DNA of 64,000 nt from Climacteris rufus (taxonomy: Eukaryota; Chordata; Aves; Passeriformes; Climacteridae), in the NCBI GenBank assembly GCA_013398175.1, contig VZRZ01003071.1:798808-862807 (forward strand), given 5' to 3'. Below the pieces are notes generated by a model, which was not told where the DNA came from, made no database searches, and saw only the letters and a list, made by a program, of their open reading frames with translations. Made by a program: the position numbers and the translations under genes. Shown here piece after piece: positions 24,176 through 35,200 of this stretch. Each line of letters starts with the position of its first letter. The stretch's first letter is position 1.

Positions 24176-27100
24176 CCAGCAACAGCTGCTGCCAAGTGTT
24201 GCATCAACCTGGCCATACAAGTGATCAACAGAGTGCTGAAAACCACTTTTTTCCTCTTATAACAGCAAAACTTTCTTACCATGCAAAACTGCAGTTCAGC
24301 TTTATTAAGTGATTTGTTCTGATAGAGTTCATAGCCTTTGAGAGCTGCCCCCCAATTACATTTTAGAAATGGGCTGAAGGGCCTGATTTTTCAAAGATGT
24401 CTGTCCAGGATGAAGAGGAAGCAGTGGCTCTCTACACAATACCCCAAACAGCATTCCACTAATTTAAATGCAAATCAGGTAATAATACACTTAAAATCCC
24501 ACTTCATCTGAAAGTCCTATTTTTGTGTCTGCATAATGCATGTCCTAAAACAGAACTCAAAGAGCACTTGATTAAAAACTGGAGGGCTGGTTTTTTTTCA
24601 ATACTATTCTCTATAAAATCACATTCTCACCTCTTTGACACTTTTTTTTTTATACTGAAACTCCTCTTAACTGTTTCATAAATGCATCAAAACCCTACCA
24701 AATTACAAGAAGATACTCCATGCTGTTAATAGCATAGCAGAAAAAGCTCAAATTAAAACTGAGCTTTCTGAATATCAGACAAACCCCCTGCCCACACGAG
24801 TTTGCAGCAGCACAGAGTTTCTCTGTCAAGCTTTGGCACTGCTTTTTTGAATGGATCCCAACACAGGAAGCAGCTCCACTTCTCCACCTTTCCCCTCCTA
24901 CTAAGCCCAGGTGGGGTGGGCAGCAGAGCTGTGTGCCAGAAGGGCAGAGCCACAGCACTCTCTCAGTGTGCCTAGAAATTATACACAGCTCTCCTGTAGA
25001 CTTTACATCCCAGCTCACATCCTCAGCTTTCTCAGCCAGCCAGTCCTGGGATAGGACCATTTATTTGTTTCCCCAGTCCCATGCCAGATCTTAAGGTGGG
25101 AGTCAAGCCTTTCTCATCTTCTTATCCTTTCTGACTTACAGACCAGATAATTTTTTTGTCTTTTCTAGTCCTGAATCTGCAGGATATCATGAGACTCCAC
25201 AACAATCCCAGCACTTAACCATGGTTTCAGGTGCTCCAGAAGACTGTAGACACATGATACTTCACCTAGATGCTGCCTCAAGATTGAGAGAGCAGAAGGT
25301 AAAGAACTCTGTGTGCACTGGTCTTACACTGACCTCATGCTTTGAAGCAGAGCTGCTGCTGATTCCTGGAGGATGTTACCACCTGTGTAAAGAATCAGTT
25401 AGACCTAATTTTCTCCCAGAACTCTACATCAATATTTAAACTGAAGAGCTAATGTAGCTTAATTAGAACAATTCTAGTTTGATCTTCTAAATGACTAACA
25501 TATGACTTACAATAATTGTATCTTTCTATGAGCAAACCACTCAATTTCTTAAAACAATTCTGTTTTGTGATATAAATATCACATCCCTTCCACACTGATA
25601 CCAGTCTCTTTTAGCAGCTGCAAATGCTGAACATTGCACACTTTGTTAACTTCTGGAGTGACTGTGTAGAACTTTTTATCCCTGACACCTCGTTGCATTT
25701 GCCTTGCTGATGGAAACCATACCTATCTATAAATCCCAACCCTGATAAAATTAAAATTAAAAAAAAAAAAACAAATTTCATCACTTAATTAACATCATTT
25801 GCCCAATTTCATGTGTAAAACATAAGCTCTAGCTCTGATAAATTATTTCTCACCTTCACCAGGTTATAAAGCAGAAGAGTTCATGTCACTGATCTATGAG
25901 AGGGTGCTCAAAGATGCCACAGAAGAAGTGTGAAAAGAAGGGACAGAACAATTTCTAATTTCCTTGTGGTGCTTTAGATTTAATCCACAGCTATTTGGGC
26001 TGCATATTTGGAGTTGCCAGCTGTTTCCAGGGCCATGGATTGCATCCTAGCACTTAAGGAATTGGTTTTGGGTTTCTTTCCCCCAAACACAAAGAACTGC
26101 TCATCACAGGCAACAGACTGTGAAGGTGCAGAATGTGGAGAAAAAGCCCAAGGAATCAGACATGGAGAAGGGTGTCAGTCAGTCAAGTCACCTGTCAGAG
26201 GTGAGCTGACAGTGCTGCTGGGGGTGGTGACACTTTTTAACTTTTGCTTCTGGCCAATGTCAGTGATACACCTCAGCATTACCAGCTGGAGTAACTTTTG
26301 GAATAGCCTGAAGTTTTGGGGCCACCTTGGCACATGGCTCTGCCCACACACTGTGGTACCTGCCCCAGCTGGCATTAACCAGGATTTCTACCTACAGTCT
26401 CAGCAGATACTGAGAGCTGATCTATAATTAGAATTAAGTTACTTCTTTACTTCTGCTATTCCTTAAATGGTCTCTCTCAAGAAAGCTTTCAGTGGTTTCT
26501 CTTGTGATATTGATCTCTTTAGAAGCCAAGAGAAGGTTAAATTATTTTGGGAAATAATTTTTTACAAAATTCAGGAACAGGTTTGATCTACATTAGTAGT
26601 TTCAATATTGATAACAGAACAAAAGGAAAACTCAGGGATAAATTGCTGTAAATTTCTGAACAGATGAATTCAAATCCTCATTTTGCTCACGTCAATCAGC
26701 CTGTTTATCTGAGCACTCTGTATCTAACATCAGTTCAAAAGGCTTAATATTATCTTGAAAAAAGTAATGTTAACTCACAGAGTGAAAAAATATTATGCAA
26801 TATATTCCATTAATTTTCTGTCGTGGTTTTGTAACTCAGTGAGCCACCTGCTGCACAGACCATTTGTCCCATCATATGGGATAAATACTATACCAAAGGT
26901 CCCTCTTTCCTCTGAGCTGCATTATAATGATCGCACCATGTCAGTTTGCCAGGCAAGGGTAATTTGCTTTCTTTTCTTTTTTTTTCTGTTTGGAATCAGG
27001 ACAATGACATTAATGTTAAGGATAAGATTACATTAGATAAGGAGTCATGCTGCCATGCTGTTAGCAGTGTAGGTTTTACTCAGGAATTCGTCTAGTTATT

Positions 27101-27257
27101 AATGTTTTGAGCAGGAGGTAAAGCAAGCAGTGGCACAGATCACACACATTTATTGAGAATAAAAGGCTGAACAGAAATTCACACTTGGAAGAATACTAGT
27201 TGGAGCTGGGGAAATCTAGGTAGGTGTCAGAGCAGAATTAGAGAGCAATATTTACCT

Positions 27258-27303
27258 GGTTAGGAGTCTATAAAATATTAGGTTAGGAGTATATAAAATA
27301 TCT
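27258..27303. repeat. Tandem duplication, 23 bp x2
   Basis: The units ggttaggagtctataaaata and ggttaggagtatataaaata, each plus three bases, lie end to end at 27258-27280 and 27281-27303 with few differences. Each carries a tataaaata run, which could pass for a TATA box but has no gene downstream. Confidence 0.8.
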
Positions 27304-28968
27304 GATGTGGTGCACCTTTAATGCTTGATGTAAGCGTGCTTCAGTTCTAAATGCTCTCCCAAACTCCTGCTGTCCCTTTCAGGCAGACTAACCCAGCCAG
27401 AGTCTGCAGGGCCCTTGCACTGAAAACCCAGCCGTGGAAACAAGCTGGGAGGGCAGCTGGAAGGTATTTGCTGCTGAAGCCTGGGCACATCTTCTGAGCT
27501 GTGACAAACTGCATGGTGGATGCCCGTGAGCCTCTTCCTTTCTGTCACTAATACTGCACAAAGTGAATCGACCTGGCTAAGGGGCTGAGAACAGCTGAAA
27601 TCCACCCATTTGGTATGGCTTTCCTGTGCCTGTGTTCTCAGGTTTGGGCTAGAAAAATAAGTAGCTCTATTTTAGTGATTTGGTTCAAAAAATGCCAGAG
27701 CCCCACAACACTGGGGAGTTCTTGCAAATTCAAGTAAGAAAATCATTTCAAAAAGGAAATCAGCAAAGAATTGAAAAAGATACCTGATGTGAATAAATAA
27801 TTAAAAGTCTAATTGACCTGTTGAGGGGGAAGGAGGATTGCTCTTTGAAATAACAAAGGAGTGGTGCAAAAGCTGACAAGAGCTCTCTGAAATGACAGGC
27901 GGAACAGGAGTGGCAGAGGAATGCACGGAACCTGGTTTGCTGCAACTCTTCATCACTTGGGTACTAATGAAGCCCTAAACTGTCCGTGCCCACCCTAGTT
28001 CATCTGTGGCATCTTGTTCTCATGCCTATTTACCCACACAAATCCTTACTCAGGAAGACAAATATGGGTAGGAGTGTGGCCATCTGAACAGAGACACTTT
28101 GTACCCCAGAAAATGGCAATGAGGAACCAAAACCCCAGAAAACCAGAGAGCCATTTGGCTCCTGACTCTGCCCATAGTTTACTTGTACAAAGCACCTTTT
28201 TACTGGGGATTGATGGCAGGAAATATAAAATCCAAAGGCTAGTGGAAACCTGAAAAATGCCAGAGGTTAAAGCCAGAGGCTTTTATTAATGTGGTAATGC
28301 TAGGAAAGGAAGTGATTTTAAACATAATTTCTGTACTAAAAGCATCTGTGCCACAAAGCCACATTAGGACAATGTGGGTTTGCTAATTTGGCGTTTTTTT
28401 CCCTTTCCCCTGAGAACTGCTAGCACTGCTACTGGTGACCTGCCTCACCCAGGCAAGGCCTTCTGTGATGATGGGATTTGCAATCCACCTTGAGCAAGCA
28501 ACTGGAAAGATGACCAGATTAGCAGTTTCTTATAAAAATACACATAAATAACAACTCTCACCATCTAATATTATCCCACCTGACAAGCAAAGGGATTGTG
28601 ATTAAAATTTCTAAAAACAGAAACAAGTTTGGGCCGGTTTCTGTTCTCATGAGGGTCTGCTCAGGGACTGAAGGAAGGTGAAGGAAGTCAGCCCGGCAGG
28701 GACGAAAGTTGGCCATGCCCATGCACTGCACTTCAGTAGTTTTCCAGCACTCCATAAAGCTCAGTTCAGTGGCTTTCTTCTGCCTGTGATGGTGAAACAG
28801 GTTTTTTTGAGGTTTCAGTTTTAAAAAAACAAACCCCACAAATTAACAAAGACAGTGCAAGGGAGGAAAAATCTCACTTTGGGCACACCCTCTCATCAGG
28901 GAGGGTAAATAAACAGCTTTTCTCTATTTTCAGCACTCATTCCTCACATTCAAACTCCACCCATTGTA

Positions 28969-28973
28969 CCAAT
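28969..28973 (+). promoter_or_regulatory. CCAAT box upstream of ADIRF
   Basis: CCAAT lies 37 bases before the TATA box, a little closer to the start site than usual. It is assigned by position only. Confidence 0.5.
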
Positions 28974-29009
28974 CACCCCCAAAAGAATCAGCAGGTCTCC
29001 TGGCAGATG

Positions 29010-29016
29010 TATAAAA
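29010..29016 (+). promoter_or_regulatory. ADIRF TATA box
   Basis: TATAAAA, 97 bases before the ATG. This predicts a start near 29040 and a leader of about 70 bases without an intron. No CpG island surrounds it, which fits a tissue-restricted gene. Confidence 0.75.
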
Positions 29017-29112
29017 CCAGGGCAGGTCAGGACACTTTCTCACAGTGCTATACATCACCAGGTGTTCAATTTTATCAGAGCAGAGGACTGTTAACAGGTG
29101 TGAGAAGCCACA

Positions 29113-29173
29113 ATGTCAGGTAAAAGCTTCCAGGGACTGAAGGAACAGGCTGAAGGTGCAGCAAAAGATGCTG
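29113..29173 (+). CDS. ADIRF: ADIRF coding exon 1 (residues 1-21)
   Basis: 61 nt ending after the first base of codon 21, before gtaaga. It encodes MSGKSFQGL and the first 11-mer, KEQAEGAAKDA. Confidence 0.95.
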
Positions 29174-31784
29174 GTAAGAAAGATTAAATATTATTGTCTA
29201 TTTGGAGGGAGGCTTAGTTGCTACTTTCACTCAGAAATACCACAACCTGGAGCTGCATCAGTGCTAGCAGCACAAAGCTTCCTTTTTTTAATTCACTTAC
29301 CAGGGGGCAAGTTTTGGCCATCACCTGGAGAAGAACCCAGGCTGGCCATGGCTCTCAAAGCCTCCTCAAACCACACACTGCTCCTCCTGTGGCTGCTGAG
29401 CTTTGTCCAGTTATCACTCTCCAAAATGTTAAACTTAATGTTTTTAGGGCAGTGAAGCCTTTTCTGGGTAGTAATAACCTTCTGTATTTAGCATTTGCAT
29501 TGCTCAGGGTGGTCTTTTCTCACACTCTGCAGTGGTTTGTAATCTGCTGTCCTTTTAATAAATTGAAATTAACCTTTGCTTAACATTTACCACTTGGCCT
29601 GTCAGTGCCTTCTGGTAATGTCACTACATTGATTGCAATGAATAGTTTGTAATGTATAGTATATGTGTCTGTTATGTTCTTCAGCAGTAATCAGCAGGCT
29701 CTGCAGGGTTTAAAAAACCCTGTATGCACATTTCTGTCATAGCTATGCCCACGTTGTAGGGCCAAGCACTGTTATCATTAGCACTGTGCACTGGAAACCA
29801 ACTGTTCAATCCAAACAATTACAGTTTTTGCTTTAAAGGAAAAATTGCAAAATGCGTATGGTTTATTCTGCTTTTTATAACGTATTCTCTACAGTGTTTG
29901 CATGCAGCTCATTCCTAGTAGCATATAATTCTATCAGATATGGTCCTGGGCTCTGATCCTGCAAACACTTTGTCGTGTAGCTGAAATATGTGAGTAACTT
30001 CATTGATTTCTTTGAAGTAACAGCAAGTTTCCATGCATCTGGGGACAAATGTGTAGTAGACCCACAAGCAGGACAGAACTCCTTTCTGAAAAACAAAATA
30101 GTCTTTGCTGCATCCTGAATATATTTATGCCATTGAGGGGGCACTTCATTCTTTCATAAACTATCAGCTATCTTACAATTACTTTTTTAATGTTTCATAT
30201 TCTGGAGTTGATCTGTTATATTTCTAGTTTCTGCTCCCCTTCTATTCATATCTTGTTTGGTAAAATCTCCCTTCTCCTGTCTTGCTCTGTTCAATGCACT
30301 TGCTTCCATTTTAGAAAAGGCCCTGCTCCCAAATGGCCCACAGAGAAAATGCACATTAGATGGTAAGCCTACGCCAAGCATAATAAGGTAGAAAAATCAA
30401 TAAAAGCAAGTGTAGTGTTAAATAAGCAGCTTGCAGCTAAATGTCATCATTCCAACTCACTGCTAATCTTTGCTTCTTTATGTCCTGCTTATCTGCCATG
30501 GATTTGCTCAGGTGACTGCTGGTGCCAGGGGAACGCCAATCTCAGAGCAAGCTGCTCTGGCAGCACATGCGTCCCAGGGTGCCACAGGGAAGGGCACAGC
30601 CTCAGCCTGCTCTGGGCCAGCCAGGCCACTTGCCAGGGGCACAGCCTGCTGCAGGGGTGCAGAAAGCTGACTGACATAGGGAATGCCTGCAAGCAGAAAT
30701 GGGAACAGCTGGAAATTATATTGTTTTTTCTTTTTTAACCTTAATTACAGCAAACACATTGGGACAGGCCACTCAGGATGCAATCAACCAGATTACAGAT
30801 GCAAGCCAGAAAGGTAGGAGCAATGACATTCAAGTCAACATGGAGCTGCTCAACACAAACCAGCAGCAGCCAGTGCTCATTCGCCTCTGGCCCACTGATG
30901 TTCTCAGCCTGAAAGTCCTTGGTTTCAGTGACAACTTTACATAACTTTTAATATTTTATAACAATTTTAACAATTATATAATTTCTATAAGTCTCACAAA
31001 AGGATTTCAGGATCTGTTTTTTAGCAGCTCCACACATGTACTGGCAGAGAGTAGCTGACACTCCCTGGCCGCCGAAACTCATGCATGGCATTCAGACACT
31101 GGCTTCCTTTTTAGAAAACTTGGGGGAACAGCTCTTCTTTCCAGAGGATTAAGTAACCTTGTGTTGCATCTTGCTCCCCCTGCTGAGGGCAGGGATCTGT
31201 CCAGGTCCAGCCCTACACTGGATCCCAGCAGCTGCTGAGGGAGCAGCTGGGGTCAAACATTACTGATCCTGCAGCTGCAAAGGTGCTGTCTAGAAAGTGT
31301 TGGCATCTTGCAGCTGGGGATTGGGAACAAGTTAAACTAAAAACTAGGCTGATTTTTTTTTAATAATTTAATAATTTTCTAAGAATGAGGGATGAATTAG
31401 CAGTTTTGGGGTCTCAAACTCTTGTTTTTTTTTAAAATGCATTGGCAGTATCTCCTTAGAGCTGACACCTTCTACAGCTCCATGGATGTGACAAGAAGGG
31501 CAGGCTTGGACACCTGTTGATGTTAGGTGGGGAGGCAACAAAATTTCCAAAATGTTTTTTAAAGATAAATCACTACCTTTTTGTAGTCTAATGATTTTCA
31601 TACTTCTCTTCCATTATAAGTATTAAACCATGTTGCATTTTTCCAACTTTCTGCTCATCTTTTTCCCACTCTTGCAGCTTTTGACAAGGCTTCCAAGACG
31701 GCACAAGATGGAGTAGAAAAAGTGACTGGACAAGCTGCAGAAGCAATGTCTGGCTTTGGGAAAAAATATGGATTTAAAAAATGA
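29113..31784 (+). CDS. ADIRF: Adipogenesis regulatory factor, three exons, 76 aa
   Basis: ADIRF (APM2, C10orf116) is a small protein, described in mammals as abundant in fat and as promoting adipocyte differentiation; its biochemical role is poorly known. The exons are 29113-29173, 30751-30813 and 31678-31784, with phase-1 introns. The product is 76 residues, the same length as human ADIRF, and has the same plan: a short start (MSGKSFQGL), then five 11-mers at residues 10-64 ending KDA, QDA, QKA, QDG and AEA, and a basic end FGKKYGFKK matching the human GKKFG end. It has no signal peptide, no membrane segment and no cysteine; the units should form a long amphipathic helix. A at -3 supports the ATG. 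It sits between SNCG and FAM25A on the same strand, as in human. Confidence 0.95.
29174..30750. other. ADIRF intron 1
   Basis: 1577 bases ending in ttaattacag. It contains a 48-nt in-frame stretch at 30315-30362 with acceptable splice signals, which I judge to be a chance pseudo-exon (see rejected items). Confidence 0.7.
30751..30813 (+). CDS. ADIRF: ADIRF coding exon 2 (residues 21-42)
   Basis: 63 nt, phase 1 at both ends, donor gtagga. It holds two 11-mers, ANTLGQATQDA and INQITDASQKA, almost exactly. FAM25A exon 2 has the same length and phases. Confidence 0.95.
30814..31677. other. ADIRF intron 2
   Basis: 864 bases from gtagga to cttgcag. Nothing recognised inside. Confidence 0.75.
31678..31784 (+). 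CDS. ADIRF: ADIRF coding exon 3 (residues 42-76) and stop
   Basis: 107 nt coding. It encodes FDKASKTAQDG, VEKVTGQAAEA and the basic end FGKKYGFKK, with TGA at 31782-31784. A 3' UTR of about 450 bases follows. Confidence 0.95.
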
Positions 31785-32216
31785 TGCTAATTTAAGTCAA
31801 CAGTTTTGCATGTATAAATCTCTCTTTGGTCTGCAATTCCCTACTTTTTGTGTAGAAAAGTGAAAGCTGTTTGATACCTGGATAATTTCTCTCTTTTCAA
31901 ATACAAAATTTTAAGGCAGAAGACCCCCTCATCCTTCACATAGAAAAAATACATCTTTTAGCACATCTGCTCACAATCGTCAACATGGCTCAAAGGGTTT
32001 CAGCAATGCTGTCACCCTACTCTTACAACAGCTCAAGGATTATTGCCACATTTGCTGAGTGTATTTACAAAGCCAGTGAAACTGTTCATAATTAGGACAC
32101 CAGAACATTCATATGATGAAACTGAGTCTTCTTCCAATAATCAAATGTTAAGCTGAGGTTGTATTTCTTGTAAGTTGTTTGTTTCTTCCCATTGTCTGTA
32201 TTTTTAGATTAAGATA

Positions 32217-32222
32217 AATAAA
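32217..32222 (+). terminator. ADIRF poly(A) signal
   Basis: AATAAA, 433 bases after the stop, with a T/GT-rich stretch (atcttgttatttaatctcgtt) about 35 bases further on. Confidence 0.8.
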
Positions 32223-32244
32223 GGTACTGTAAGATTTCCACTAC

Positions 32245-35200
32245 TCAGAAATAGATCATCTTGTTATTTAATCTCGTTATTTTACTGGGGCTTTCAGTGA
32301 AGGATCACATGGTGTCTTGCAAACCTCTTTTGCTCTCTGATTCAAAGCCCAGTACCACCCTGTAAGGGAGGTGAGCACTAAACCCTTTGGCAGTCTGGCA
32401 GACGGATGGAAACCAACAGTGCTGCACTGCAGAGGAGCCCTGCGTGCTCCGTGAGTGAATGGAGCTCTGGTGTCCACCCCCTTGTCCATTCTCCTATGCA
32501 TCTCTTGCCCATATAAATGTCGTGTTGCCATTGTCCACAAGACATCTCCTGTTAAATCTCCTGGGACCAAAGCCCGGCCACTTTACCCCAGTGCTGGCTT
32601 GTGGCACTGCTGCCGAGCCGAGTGGCAGCGCTGAGGCAGAGCCCTGAGGGTGCTCTGCTCCTCGCTGCAGCCACGCCTGAGCTGCAGTCTGTGTGCCCTG
32701 TGTGGGTGCTCTGAGGTAGCCCCGGGCTGCCACAGCCTGCTCAGGGACGGAGTCGCTGCCACACAGGCAAGGGGGCAACCTTCTTGCCTAGGAGATGGAA
32801 ATATTTATTTGAGATTGCTGCTTGCCAGGCAATCAGAGGCTGTGCAGCCAGACAGGATGCCCACTTAGTGTTGCCTCTGTCAACAGAAGGCACTAATACC
32901 CACTTATTCACAATAAGTGCTCTTACCTCAGCCTCTGGGTGTTTCTCATTGCTAGGCAATATTTCCTTTTTTTATTCTCTTGTTTTTTTTTTTTCCCCCT
33001 CGTGCTTTGAAGCCTTACCAGCCTGTTTCAGTAAGAATCTAATTTCTGTCTTACAAAAGAAAACCAAAGCATGACCAAAACCATCTGGCTGCAATGAAAT
33101 CGGGCAGTCCAGGCCTGTTTGAGGTATCGCAGTCTCACGCCTCTTGACCAAGAGCAGTGGTTGTCCAGGGCTTTTTGGAAGCCAGTCTTTGGGAATTCAG
33201 TCCAAGGAGAGACTGGCTCATTGCTGAACCCAAAGACCACCCATGTCTGCAATCTGCACAAGGACTGCACGAACCAAAAAGCCTTTACAGGACCCTATAA
33301 GTAATAGACCATCTGTGAGTAAACACAGTCCAGACGTTGCACAGAGTGTCCCTCTGCAATGTCTCCTGTCGTTTAAAGCTTTAAAAGCCTAAATATTTAC
33401 CCAAGTACAAGCTCACAGAAAAAGCATTAGACTATTGCACTCTCAGTTACTGGGCAACCCCCAATAGTACTTTATTATTTAGTACTTTTCATGGTTACCT
33501 CCTGATGGTGAAATCTTTGGAGACTGAGCTCTTTAGGCTCAGCATTTCAGTGCTGTGTTTGTGGGTGATATGGCCCATACACCACTCTCTATCACACCTT
33601 TTTTTTACCTGCAAACCACTTGAGTATTACAAAACAAAAACTGAACAGTTGCAGGTATTTTCACCAGTAAAACCTGCTACCCCCTTACATGACATACACT
33701 ATTCTTCCTGCTTTGTTCATGGGGAACACACCACTGACTCCTGGTGTGCATCTTTATATCCCTATTCCAGTTGTCTTCAGTGTAACTACAGAGTTGTCAC
33801 TTCCTGCTGCTCTAGCCCAGTTTTGGCAGCAGCACTGGCAGGGTAAGGACTGGACAGCCTGGCTGGAGGGACTGCTGGAGGTCACCCGCTGAGTCGAGAG
33901 AGGAGAAACCACTTTATCCATCTGGCCAAGGAGCACCCAGGGGCAGTTCCTGACTCCTGGTCCCCAGCACAGGGATGCCCTTGTTGCTTCAGGAGCCTGA
34001 TCAGAGTATTTCACAGCTCTTTTGTCCCGAGGGTGGACGCTGTGCCATGGGCATCCGTGAGTCTGAGTCACTTGCTGGCAAGTGTTTCTAGGTCTAAACT
34101 TAAGCACTTTGCTCCACAAGTAAGGTCCTTGCCTTAGTCACAGTGCTCTTTGGTCTGGAAGTGTTTGAGGTTCTCTTTCCCTTGTGCATCACACAGGGAC
34201 CTGTGTCCCAGCCCGGGACTGTGTCTTCCCATCCCACCTGAAGCCTCCAGATGTAAGAGTAAAGTGGACATCCTTAGAGCTCCTACCAGCTCCTGTGCCA
34301 TCAGATCTGGTCATGTGAAGTTATCTAACACCTGACTTCTGAAATTTCCTAAGATTTGCTGCTGGGTGTGCCTACAGCTGCCTGAGCTATGAAATGCTGA
34401 GCAAAGGGAATTCATGTTTCAGCCTGCCTGGGTTGCCCAGTGCAAGCACCTCTGCTCCATGCCCCACTCCAGTGCCCCAGAGACCTTCCCAGGCTGGCTG
34501 GGGGGCAATCAGCCTTCCCCATCTCCTCTTCACAGCTCAACAGGCCAGGGGCACAGATTTTACCAGACTTTCATCCTTCTCTTGGGTGGATGCTTAGATT
34601 AATGGTCTAAGGGTTATCAAGAATCCAAGCTCTCTGAAACCTGTCTTTGCAGGTGTAGTTTCCTGTCCTGTCATGTGGCAAAGTAAGATCAAGAAACCTG
34701 CAGATGAATAAGTTGTTGGTGTGTTGGATAGCATTGCCCATGTGCCCATCAGTATGTCCTGGAGCTGGAGCTGCTGTGGAGGCTGCATGCTCTGCCTGGG
34801 TTATGCCATTTCACCACAGCCTGAAACAATGTCAGGTGCCCCGCTCAGCCTCTCTCCTCCCCGGAGAGGAGCAGCAGCAGCAAAAGGCAGCAATAGGACA
34901 GGTGGCAAACTGGGCCCCTGTCGGCACCACCTCCCAAGCGACCGCGATTGCTGGATTAGCGATGTCGGGGAGCATCCCAGCCGCCCCCTGAGTCTCTGCT
35001 TGTGTACAAGGTTGTCCAGCTCCCTTTCGGGGCTGTCAGCACTGTCTGCCCCCAGGGCCCAGGGCAGCAGTGGGGTTTCCTGCCCACAGGACAAGTTGAC
35101 TTTCCTTTCATCTTTGAAGTTCATTTCCCACCCATCGCAAAGATGAACGCTTCACTCAAACCCCCACAAGGTTTGGCAAATAAGGGCCCTTCCCCAAAAC

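Larger units (their letters stand above)
21672..28960. other. Intergenic region SNCG-ADIRF
   Basis: About 7.3 kb without a recognised exon on either strand. It contains a small CpG cluster at 24107-24175, a 23-bp tandem duplication at 27258-27303 and short A/T runs. Open frames here are short and without family features. Confidence 0.65.

Noticed and set aside
30315..30362. 48-nt open stretch in ADIRF intron 1 with AG and GTAAGC borders, phase 1 at both ends
   Set aside because: The 16 residues (EKALLPNGPQRKCTLD) do not look like the family: they contain Cys and three hydrophobic or Pro-rich positions and would break the 11-residue register. It shows how easily such pseudo-exons arise and is a caution for the FAM25A candidate.
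34704..34991. 95-codon plus-strand frame ending in a Gln/Ala-rich stretch, considered as a further 11-mer gene
   Set aside because: No 11-residue register, no GK-x-FG end, several Cys and Trp, and no splice pattern like ADIRF or FAM25A.
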